A stretch of 64,000 nt of DNA from Planctomicrobium piriforme (GTDB lineage: Bacteria; Planctomycetota; Planctomycetia; Planctomycetales; Planctomycetaceae): NCBI RefSeq assembly GCF_900113665.1, contig NZ_FOQD01000020.1, positions 1 through 64,000 of the forward strand, written 5' to 3'. A model generated the notes under the pieces. That model was not told the DNA's origin. It saw only the letters and a list, made by a program, of their open reading frames with translations, and did not search any database. The position numbers and the translations under genes are program-made. Numbering within the stretch: position 1 is the stretch's first letter; each line of letters begins with the position of its first letter. Shown here one piece after another: positions 51,637-62,500 of this stretch.

Positions 51637-52255
51637 TGACGCGCCGCGAGGACGCGCTGAAATCAAATCTAGATTCCAATTTCCTGCGTGCCAGCCAGAA
51701 TCTTGTGAGATTGAATTTCGCCGATGGGTTTTGCCCAAGGGGACCGGTTCAGATAGCTCAATTCATGAGTCGGGAAAATGCTCTGGCGACTTGTTTCCGC
51801 AATACACCATCCGCGTCGCGGACTGACCAGAGGGCAGCACCACGCGTCCAACCAGGTAGAAAACCGCAACCGTCCGCGGTGCCATTTCGTCACAACTGAC
51901 TGCTTCAGTGGAGTCGATTGTCGTTGATTCGCGAACTGCTCGTTCTCAATCAACTTCTTGCCACGCCCGGTTGGCTCTTTTCTAGCGACTGAAAAGAGTC
52001 TTGTCGCGTTTTTTGCACTTCGCGCCTGCGTTCTTGACGGAGTTGGTTTTGTGAAACGTCTTCCCGGACTAGTTGCGGAAGCCTTAAAAAACAGCCTCCA
52101 GACGAATCGGAGCTACCGTCGCCCATCACGTCCCGCAGTCCGCGAATCGCGCCGTGGAAATCGAACGACAAGTTCAAGCCATTTTTGCGTGGGTCTATTC
52201 TCAGTTTTCTTCAGCATCTTCGTCACGAACCCTTTTCGTCAGAGCCAGTCGTCGA

Positions 52256-53050
52256 TCACCCTCTCCTGAGAAACTTTGCGGCCAGCTCACTCTGAGAATG
52301 AACATCGAAATGACGATAAATTGTCTTGATGTAATCGCTGACCGTGGCCTCCCGCAATCCGAGAGAATGCGCCACTTGTTTGCGGGACTGACCGTCCAAA
52401 AGCAGCAAAAGGACGGAACGTTTGCGCGGGGACAAGCCAGCAAAAATATTCTTAGGGAGGATCTCCTGAGTATGGGGATGGAGCCAGGGAATCGACGCCA
52501 TCGTCACGTCAAGAAGTGCACATTCGCGCGCTCCAAATTCCAGCGCGCCATGAACGCGATAGAAGTTGAGATTGCTCCATGCATGAGCGTTGTGATACCG
52601 GATTGATAGGATCCAGGAATCCATGCCCAGGCTCGACGACACCTGACGGAACGGGGCAGACTTCCATTCCCGGTCGCTGTACAGATCGCGTCGACACAAA
52701 GTCGCACGTGTGCCGCCTTCAAAGTGCTGCATGCACCGCTGCTGCCAATCGCTCATGTACTCCTCGTTTAACGCATACGAGATGAGATTGGCCTTTTGGT
52801 CGGCAGAAAAGCCGTAGTCGATCATCGCGACTGCGACCACGCCGTCGCGACCTGGCACGCCATTGCCCCACGACCAGTAACCGATGTCGGCGGCGATCAA
52901 CTTCACAAGAGTTGCAAGCAACTCGCTGCGTCTTTCATCAACGCTGGTACTGCGATCGCTGATGCTCGCGACGGATTGAAGCAAGACTTGCACATCATTG
53001 GGCGCCAAATCGCACTGCGACTTGCGCTGCTTGGACCGGGCCCGGCGCAT
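52256..53050 (-). CDS. LuxR-type transcriptional regulator
   Basis: A 264-residue regulator. The last ~60 residues are a LuxR/GerE helix-turn-helix: LSPRKRSVLLLLLDGQSRKQ, then VAHSLGLREATVSDYIKTIY. The N-terminal ~195 residues form a GAF/autoinducer-binding-like sensor with no recognised ligand motif. No receiver domain is present, so it is not a two-component response regulator. It is divergent from the giant RHS gene across about 480 bases, which could be its target. No luxI-type gene is visible. Confidence 0.85.
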   Translation of the reverse strand: MRRARSKQRKSQCDLAPNDVQVLLQSVASISDRSTSVDERRSELLATLVKLIAADIGYWSWGNGVPGRDGVVAVAMIDYGFSADQKANLISYALNEEYMSDWQQRCMQHFEGGTRATLCRRDLYSDREWKSAPFRQVSSSLGMDSWILSIRYHNAHAWSNLNFYRVHGALEFGARECALLDVTMASIPWLHPHTQEILPKNIFAGLSPRKRSVLLLLLDGQSRKQVAHSLGLREATVSDYIKTIYRHFDVHSQSELAAKFLRRG

Positions 53051-53531
53051 CAGTGTGCCAATCAGAATTCAACGCAAGTCGACAGAACTGACGACCGCTG
53101 CCAGTGACAATCTGCTTCGACATTCTGCCGCCAGAATGAAGGCCCGCGGCGGAAATTAGGCGGAGACTTCAGCGCAGTCAATGATCTCACTTGCAACATT
53201 TGACCAGTCGATCGAACTGAAAAGACGAATCGCATACGAACATTGCCCGGGATCGATCGCAGCGTCTCACAGAACGAATTTGTGCACTCCCCCTGATTCG
53301 GGGGGTGACAACGATCGTCCGTCTCATAGATTCATGCTGTGCGGCGGAACAGCAAAGTGTGTTTCTTCATCTCCGGACAAAGCGACGAGCTTTCTCCACG
53401 TCGTTCTTGTCCACTGTCGCGCCTCCCAGATGCGTTTCAGTTCTTTCAGCCATGAGCATCTGCTGAGATCATCATTGTTTGGGATGTTGTTGTCCTTCAG
53501 GACGCAAACTGATTGGCTATGAGGGGCTTTG
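53051..53531. other. Divergent intergenic region between the LuxR regulator and the giant RHS gene
   Basis: About 480 bases without a supported gene, presumably holding promoters for both flanking genes. The only structure that stands out is the C-run/G-run hairpin at 53285-53307. Confidence 0.5.
53285..53307. promoter_or_regulatory. C-run/G-run hairpin
   Basis: CAC-T-CCCCC and GGGGG-GTG pair over a six-base loop (TGATTC), with one bulged T. No T-run follows, so it is not a normal terminator. Its place about 225 bases before the giant gene start suggests a regulatory or leader structure. Confidence 0.35.
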
Positions 53532-56500
53532 ATGAGGTTGTCCAAACGAGTTCGCGCATGGAAAAACTGGGTTTGGAAACGCATTTCGAAGTCTCGGTCG
53601 ACACCGCATCGATTCGTCGCCACAGACTGGGCAGGAATTCTTCGGCGCTGCGAGCGGCGAAGACGACGATCCTCCGCATCGCATCAACGGCTGGAGAACC
53701 TGGAAGCGAGACTCTTATTGACGACCGTCTCGTGGATCGGCGGAGACGGTAATTATTTCCACGCAAAGGACATCGACGGGAATTTCAACTGGAGCAACCA
53801 CTCGGTACCGACAGCCGATGACGACGTGATTTTGTCCAGCACTGCAAGAGTTGATGCCAACGGAGCTGTTGTTCCTGCAAAAACACTCACGCTCGAAGCA
53901 GGCGTCCTGCAGAATGCGACGATTGGTGCAAATACGACTGTCTACGGCCACTCAAACGGAATCCTGGAGAATGCCACGCTGAGAGGGACGATCGATCTCA
54001 GCGTGGGATACGATAGCACGCTCTTCTTTTCCAACGGACTCAAGCTCAACAACGGGACGATCAAACTGGGGAGTTCGACCGGATCGCCCGGCGCTTTGGT
54101 TGCCGGCTTTTCGCCGGATCCCACGCATTTTCAACAGGCGCAGTCGCTCAACGGCACCGGCCAGGTCATCACCGGATCCAATCAATATAATGGGATCTAT
54201 TTGCGCAATGGAGCGGAGCTGACGATCGGCGCGGGGATCACGATTTCCGGTCAGTCCGCTTACCTGGGCTCGAATTACGGTCCCGGGCAAGGGACGATCC
54301 ACAACCATGGAACGATCCGCAACAGCCAGCCCAACGGGCTCTACCAGCTGTTTGGAAACTGGACCAATACCGGCACGATCACCGTGTCCGATCCCACCGC
54401 CACGTTGTGGCTGAATTATCAGACCCGCACCGCCGACATCGGGACGATCCTGCACACGGCAGGCTCGGTGAAGGTCGGCGGACAGATCGATAACGCCGGA
54501 AACACGTTGCTCCTGGACGATGAGCGCGGAGTTTGGCTCTTCACATCCGGCGATTTCAATGAAGCTCCCACCGGAAGACTTTTTGGAGGCGTGATTCGCA
54601 CCTCTGGTTCCGGACAGTTTCTGCTCAAGAACTATACGTTTCAGGGAGTCACGGTGCCGAGCGGCGTGACGCTCTATGGAGCGTACGAGAGCGATCCGGC
54701 ACTCCCTCGCTCAGTCCTCGATGGAGTGACCCTGAACGGTACGCTCGATCTGCAATGGCGCAGCCTCTCCATGGTGTACCGCAATGGGCTGACCCTCAAT
54801 GGCGGCACCATCCTGCTCGGAAGCACATCCGGCAGCACGGCGTCATCTCTCTACGGGGATTACGGCAATACGCAAACCCTGGGTGGAACAGGAACGATTG
54901 CCTTTGGAGGATACATCCATAACGACGGGATCGGAAATAACGTCGTCGGCGTCAACACGGGCGGGCATGTCACGCTGGGGCCTAACCTGACGCTCCGCGG
55001 AAAGTCGGTAACGGTTGGAGGAACGACGCGTGGCTTTAGCAGCGTCAATAACTCGATGATCAACCGCGCCCGCATCACCGGAGACGTGGACTACGGGGCG
55101 ATCACATTGATCGGCAACCTCATGAATGAGGGGACGGTCACACTCGCAGCGGATTCCACGCTGAATCTCAATCAGACGACGACCACGGCAGGGCTCGGGA
55201 TGATCGATCATCAGCGGGGAACCGTTAATTTCAACGGCCTTCTCGACAACTCCGACCAATTGCTGCTGCTGGATAGCAAGCGGGGTCTCTGGAACTTCGT
55301 GACGGGCATTGTGACCGGGGGCACAATTGTGACCTCCGGAGGGGGCGGCATCATCTTCGTGCAGTCCACGTTCAAAGACCTGGTGATTGCCGCCGGGGTG
55401 AATGTCATCGCTTCCTATTCCGCCGGGACGCTGGACAACGTCACCCTGGCTGGAACCATCGACTTGACGGGCGTTCCCAGTGAGTCCAGGAATCTCCGTT
55501 TTCAGAACACGCTCCGGCTGGCGGGTGGAGTGGTCAAAATTGGAAATGCCTCAGGGTCGTCGTTTGCCAGCTTCGTCGCCGTCGGGGCCACGGCGGCCGT
55601 GGTGGGGAACGGAGAAATCCTTCTCGGCGGCAACGCCAACAATGGATTTGGAAGCGGAGATTACTTCAACACGCTGACCATCGGTCCTGGCGTGCTGATT
55701 CATGGCCAGAGCGGCCAAATCGGAAATCGCACCGGGACCGGAGTGCAGACGACATTGATCAACCAGGGGACGATTCAGGCGGACGTTGCCAGTGGAACGC
55801 TCAACATCTACGGAGGCTTCCAGAATTCCGGGACGGTGAGGGCCACCAACGGTGGGACCGTCTACGACCAGACCCAACAATCTCCGAATAACGTGTTTGG
55901 CAATTTCGATTATGGCACTGGCACGCTCACGGGGGGGACATGGCAAGTCGATGACAACAGCATCCTGCGTTTACTCCCGATTGAGATCGTCACTCTGGCG
56001 GCGAACGTGATTCTCGACGGCCCCGGCGCCCGGTTTTACAGCGACAACGCCACCAAGGAGGCCCTCGCTGGCCTCACAACAATTGCTCCGGCCGGAAGCC
56101 TGACAATTCGCAATGGACGCAACTTCACCACGTCGTCCGCGCTTTCGAATTCCGGGACACTGTCAGTTGGAGCGGGGAGCACCCTGACCGTTTCGGGGGC
56201 CTATTCCCAGGAAACAGCCTCCATCTCCACGACGGTGAACGGCACGCTGATATCGACGACAAATTCCGTGGCCTTGAAAGGCGGCGTCCTGCGCGGGTCC
56301 GGAACCGTCGTGGGCGACGTCACGAATCAGGCCACAGTCGCCCCGGGAGATCCCGTCGGGGCCTTGTCGATTACGGGAAACTATGTCCAGAAAGGGACTG
56401 GAACTCTGGCGATCGAGCTGAACGGCACGGCGGCGGGAACTCAATACGACCGTCTGCAGGTCTCCGGACAGGCATCGCTCAACGGGAATTACATGGTCAC

Positions 56501-59500
56501 TCTCGCCGATGGCTATGGGCCAGTTTCCGGGCTGACCTACCTTCCCATCACCTACGGATCGAGAGTCGGCGGGTTCTCATCGACGAGCCTGCCCAGCTAT
56601 GGCGGCTCCCCACTGCTCGCTTCTCAATATGAGGCCGCACAGAACAAATTGACGGCCTTGCAGTCGGCTCCGGACCTGGCGCTGGTGGGCGTCGTCATGC
56701 CGCAGATCCTGATTCCAGGGCAAGCCGCCTTGATCAATTACTCGGCTCAAAATGCAGGCACGACTCCCGCCTTGGGAAGCTGGACCGATCGATTCTATCT
56801 CTCGACAGATCAAGTCCTGGACGCCGACGATCTTTTGATCGGGTCCGCGACCCACGCCGGCGGGCTGTCGGTGGGAGCGTCCTACGCCAGCACCGCCGTC
56901 TTGCAGCTCCCGCAACTGGGCGGAAACTTTTATCTGCTGTCCCGTATTTCCGCCGACGCCCCTGATACCAACCGGGCGAACAATTTGAGTGCGTCCGCCA
57001 ATCGCTTCCCACTGGGAATTGATACCCGCTCAATCATTCCCGGACAGCAACTGGTCGGAAGCATCGCAACTCCTGTCAGCATCGATCGCTGGACCTTTAC
57101 CGGGACCGCGAACCAGCTGACCCGATTTGAACTTCTCAGACAGTCATCGCCCGGCAGCGTCGAATTCCGGCTGCTCGGCCCGAACGGCGAGGTGGTTTTC
57201 GATCGCACGATCGTCAGTTCCGAGGTCGTCACGCTGCCTGCCAACGGCGTCTACACGCTGGAAGCCCGGTCTTCTCTGGGAGGAACCGGCATCTACAAAT
57301 TCCGCATGGCGATCCCCGATCAGACGGTGATCAATCTCGGGCAAACCTATAACGGCAACTTCTCCACTTTCGCTCAGTATTTCAAAGTGAATGTGACGGA
57401 CGCCGGTCCCTTGCTGATCTCGTTCACAGACGGGACCGCGGGGGACGTCGTACAGATCTTCGGCAAGTATGGTTCGCTGCCAGAACCCCGGGCCTTCGAT
57501 GTCCGGAATTCGACGATTGGCAGCAATCATCAGGTCCTCGTCCCGCTGGCCCCTCCTGGAACCTATTACATCCTGGTCAACGGGGTGAAAGCGAATCCCG
57601 GCAGTACCTTCACCCTCAAGGTTACTTCCCCCGCGCTCGCGGTCACGGCGTCCGCTCCCAGGGCCTATGGAGTAGGAACCGGCCTGGCCACGCTGGTTTT
57701 CAATGGCGTCGGTTTCGTATCTGGCACCCAGGCGGAGCTCGTGCGCCAGTCGAACGGCGCCGTGATTGCCGCGGTGAACGCCTGGGTCGATTCGTCGAGC
57801 AAGATCACCTCGCAGTTCAATCTGAGTTCGGCGTCCGTTGGCACCTACAACGTCCGGATCACACTGCCTGACGGTACGATCAGTACTCTGCCCGGGGCGT
57901 TTCAAATCACTGCAACCGGCGGCGTGCTGCAAACCGACCTGATCACACCCGATGTTCTCGGTCGCCACCAGCCAGCGACGTTGTATGTCCTCTATCAGAA
58001 TACCGGTGTGGCGGCGATGCCCGCACCACTGGTGGTGCTGCGCTCCGGCGATCCGGACGACAGCGATCGGCCGCTGCTTACGCTCGACAAAAACCTCTTG
58101 GGAGTCGGGCTGTGGACTTCCGCAATTCCAAAAGGCTTCGATCATGCGGTGCAGATCTTGGCGTCTGGAGCAATCCCTGGAATATTGCAACCGGGTGAGT
58201 CCGCCAGAATTCCCGTCTACTACGCGGGCCTGCAACAACCCTGGGACTTTACCGACGGAGAAATCGAATTTGCGATCAACACGTTTGACCAGCAGGATAG
58301 CGCCCCGCTGGACCTGTCGAACGTCCGTCCCGACTGGATTCCGGAGGATGCCTGGGTCGGAATATTGGCAAACCTGCAGGCCCAATTGGGGACGACGTGG
58401 GGAACCTACCTGCAGGCCGTCAATCAGGACGCCGTCTACCTGAGCCGGTTCGGCCAGAACGTCCACGATCTCCATGAGCTCTATCAGTTTGAACTCAATA
58501 AGGCGATCGGCCTCTCGCCGCTGGGATCGCTGGCAACAGCGGTCGATGCGTCCGCTCCTTCCGCGGGATTGACGCTGTCCTTCGGTCGAACGTTCGGCAA
58601 TACCATCACCTCGCGTTATCACGAGGGGATCTTCGGCCGCGGCTGGGATGCGGATTGGCAATTCTCACTGGAACAACTGCCGGATGGCACGGTGATCGTC
58701 CATGAATCCTCTGACTCTGCTCGCTCTTTCCAGCCGGACAGCCGCCGCGCTGGTGCGTACTTCAGTCAGACCGGTGATGCGGGCGTGTTGAAAGCCGTGG
58801 GCGGCGGCTTCGAGTTGACGGAAACCAGCGGGCTGAAAACCCGCTACAACTCGGCCGGGCAGCTGGAATACATCCAGGATATCAACGGCAATCGAATCAC
58901 GGCCGGCTACGCCGGCAGTCAACTGACCAGCCTGACGAGTTCCTCCGGCGGGGCCCTGACAATTGCCTACAACGCCGCCGGGCACGTCAGTCAGATTTCT
59001 GATTCCGCAGGCCATGTGACTACCTATTCGTATGACCCGACGAACACTTTGCTGCTGAGCGTCACGAGCCCCGCCGGAACGGTCAATTACACCTACAGCA
59101 CCGGTCAGGGAGCTCCGTGCGAATACGCCCTCACGTCCGTCACTAGTCCGCTAGGGCTAGTGCAACACTTTGAATATGATCCGCAAGGACGTCTGACGAC
59201 CGCGTACCTGAACAATCATCTGCAGCAGGTCACGTTCAACTACGATGGTCTCGGCAAGATCACGACCACAGATTCCACCGGTGCCGCTGGGGCTGTCTAC
59301 TTTGACGCCGAGGGGTTACTGGTCCGTAGTGACGATGCCGCAGGTCGATTTGTCCTGTACGAGTACAACGACGCCCGGCAATTGATCAAATCGACCGATG
59401 ACCTCGGGCGCAGCACGACCTACACGCGCTGCGATTGCGGCCGCCCAAAAACGATTACCGACGTCTACGGTAGGACAATCCTCACGTTCGCCCTCGGCGG

Positions 59501-62500
59501 CCCGAACAACGCGCCTACGGCGTTCACAGACGCCAACGGGAACGTCACTCGCTATGGGTTCGATGCGGCCGGCAATCCGACGTCAACGACGTACCCAGAC
59601 GGGACCGTCGAACGGGCCACTTACGATGCGGATGGCAACATTGAAACCACCGTCAATCGACGCGGGCAATTGACGAGCTACGAGGTCAACGCCGCGGGCC
59701 AGACGACTCATGAAGGCTGGTCGAGCGGGTACTTTCAGGATTTCACATACAACGCACGGGGCCTGCTGGCGACGGCGACAGACCCCGCGGGGACGACCAC
59801 GCTGACTTACGACGCTTCGGACCGGTTGACACGGATCGATTATCCCGGCAGTCGCTGGGTGACCTACGCGTATAACCAGGATGGCCGGCGGACGCAGATC
59901 GCCGACAGCAGTGGTTTCGCCACCAATTACGTCTACGACGCGATTGGACAGTTGGCGGAAATTCGGGATGCCGCGAACGCACTGGTCGTTGAGTACACCT
60001 ATGACAACAGCGGGCGTCTCACCCGGGAAGACAAGGCGAACGGAACCTTCGCGGTCTACGGCTATGACGCCGCCGGTCGGCAGACGAGCGTTTTCAATTA
60101 CAATCCCGGCGGCGCGGTGAATTCCAAGTTTGTTTACACCTACGATTCCGCCGGACGGAGGAGCACCCAAACGACGCGCGACGGCGTCTGGACCTACACC
60201 TATGACCTGAGCGACCAACTGACTCGGGCCGTCTTTGCTTCCAGCAATCCCGCGAAAATCCCGAACCAGGATTTGAGCTATACTTATGACGCGCTCGGCA
60301 ATCGGTTGACGACCTCGGCGAATGGCGTGACGACCGGGTACGTCGGTAACAACATGAATCAGTACACCTCTGCGGGGACCACGACCTATACCTACGATGC
60401 CGACGGCAACCTGAGGCAGGAAAATGGTCCGGATGGGCTGAAGATCTACACCTATGACGAGGCCAATCGGCTGGTCCTGGTGCAGGAGGGCGGACACGTC
60501 TGGCAATACGAATACGATGTGCTCGGCAACCGGTCCGCGGTGATCTACGATGGCGTCAGGACGGATTACCTGGTCGATCCCACGGCGCTGGGAAATGTCC
60601 TCGGCGAGTACAATGCCGCCGGCGTTCGCACCGTGGGTTATGTTCAGGGCTTCGGGCTCGAGGCGATGTCCACGTCCGCGGGAATGCGGTTCTACGACTT
60701 TGACGCCACCGGCTCCACCGCCGGCATCAGCCAGGCCAACGGCAGCTACGCGCGGTCGTATTCCTACGACCCATTCGGCAATTCACTGTATACGTCCGGA
60801 ACGCTCGCCAACCGGTTCACATTCGTCGGCCAGGCGGGAGTGATGGACGACGGCAACGGATTGTACTCCATGCGGGCCCGGTCCTACTCCCCGGAACAGG
60901 GGCGATTCACGAGTCAGGATCCGATCGGGATCTCAGGCGGCTTAAACCTTTACGCGTATGTTCAGAACAACCCCATCAGCTTGATCGATCCGGTGGGGCT
61001 CTCGCCGCTGACGTCCAAGCCCCTCTGTGAACAGATCTTTGTCGATTTATTCGATTACATGTTAATCAGTAATAGTGCAGTACTTGGAGGCCTGACGGGA
61101 TCTATTGGATTCCTCGCCGTTTGGGGGGCAACTTCTGCTGGCATCGTCTATGCTTCGGCGGACACTCTAGCAGCATTTTCCCTTGGCTTTTTTGGTGCTA
61201 CGACCTCGGGCGCAGCTGCATGCGTTGGCCATTTCTTAATCAATGATCCTTATCGGACGGAGAAATTTCCCAGGCCGCTCCCCAATCTTGACGACTTGGT
61301 GCGGCTGCGGACGGTGCAGGGCCTAGACCCTAATGAAAAGTTCGGCGCCGCAGGCTATGGTCCGCACGCGTATCTCAAGGGGGACGCCACAATCCCCTAC
61401 CGGATCAACTTTGAAAACCTCGGTCCTGGCAGTGATCCGGTTCCCACAACCCCCGCCTCTGCGCCGGCTCAGCGCGTCGAAGTCACCGACCCCCTGTCCC
61501 CCAAGCTCGACTGGAGCACGCTGCAGTTCACGGAATTCGGCTTCGGAGACATCGTCGTCCAAGTTCCCGCTGGTCTGCAGTATTATTTCACGACCGTCGG
61601 GATGACGTACAACGACAAATTCTTCAACGTGGAAGTGGAACTCAGCTTCGAACGGACAACTGGCATCGTGAAGGTGGTCTTCCAATCAGTCGATCCGGCG
61701 ACGGAGTTGCCGCCGGAAGTGCTGACAGGGTTCCTCCCGCCGGAAGATGGAACGGGAATCGGTAAGGGGCATGTTCTTTTCAGCATTCAGCCGCTGGCGG
61801 GGCTTCCCTCGGGAACCGAGCTGCGGAACGTGGCCTACATCAGTTTCGACGGCCAGTACGTCATTCCCACGAACCAGATCAATCCGCAAGATCCAGCCTC
61901 CGGTACTGACCCTGCCAAGGAGGCACTGAACACCATCGACTCTCGTCCTGCGACGAGCGCCGTCAACAGCTTGCCAGCGAAGACGTCGTTGACCAGTTTT
62001 TCTGTCAGCTGGGCTGGAACAGATGAGGCCCACGGGTCCGGCCTGGCAGCGTACGACATCTTCGTCTCGGACAATGGCGGCGCTTATGTCCTCTGGCAGG
62101 ATGACGTCTCGACGCTATCAGCCACTTTCGAAGGGATCGAGGGGCACACTTACCGGTTTTACAGCATTGCCAGTGACAACGTCGGCCATCTCGAAGCGGC
62201 GCCGGCAACGCCAGATGCGGTCACTTCCGTTCACGCCAACCAGGCGCCGATCTTGGGAGGCATCAGCGGGACAGGGAATTACACGGAAAACGCTGCCGGA
62301 ACGATCTTGGCTCCGCTCGGCACCGTAATGGATGTGGATTCCCCGGACTTCAATAGCGGCAAACTAACAATCACAATCACCGCCAACGCCCAGGGGACTG
62401 ATGTCCTGTCCGTCAGGAATGTGGGAGTTGCCGCCGGCCAGATCGGCGTGAACGGAATGAACGTCACTTATGGCGGAGTGGTCATCGGCACATACAGCGG

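Larger units (their letters stand above)
50785..52255. other. Gene-poor region carrying a hairpin array
   Basis: About 1.47 kb with no supported protein gene. Several 60-95 codon frames on both strands overlap each other and lack domains or good ribosome binding sites. The middle (51278-51636) holds four similar hairpins, listed separately. The array could mark tandem small RNA units or repeated terminators. Confidence 0.5.

Noticed and set aside
51612..51953. Overlapping small open frames on both strands beside the hairpin array
   Set aside because: Two frames of similar length overlap on opposite strands, neither has a domain, and the plus frame starts within a hairpin.
57144..58661. Long minus-strand open frame (505 codons) inside the giant RHS gene
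   Set aside because: It lies entirely antisense to the RHS protein, lacks a domain and has the Arg/Asp-rich look of a shadow frame of GC-rich coding DNA. The same holds for 59583-60506.
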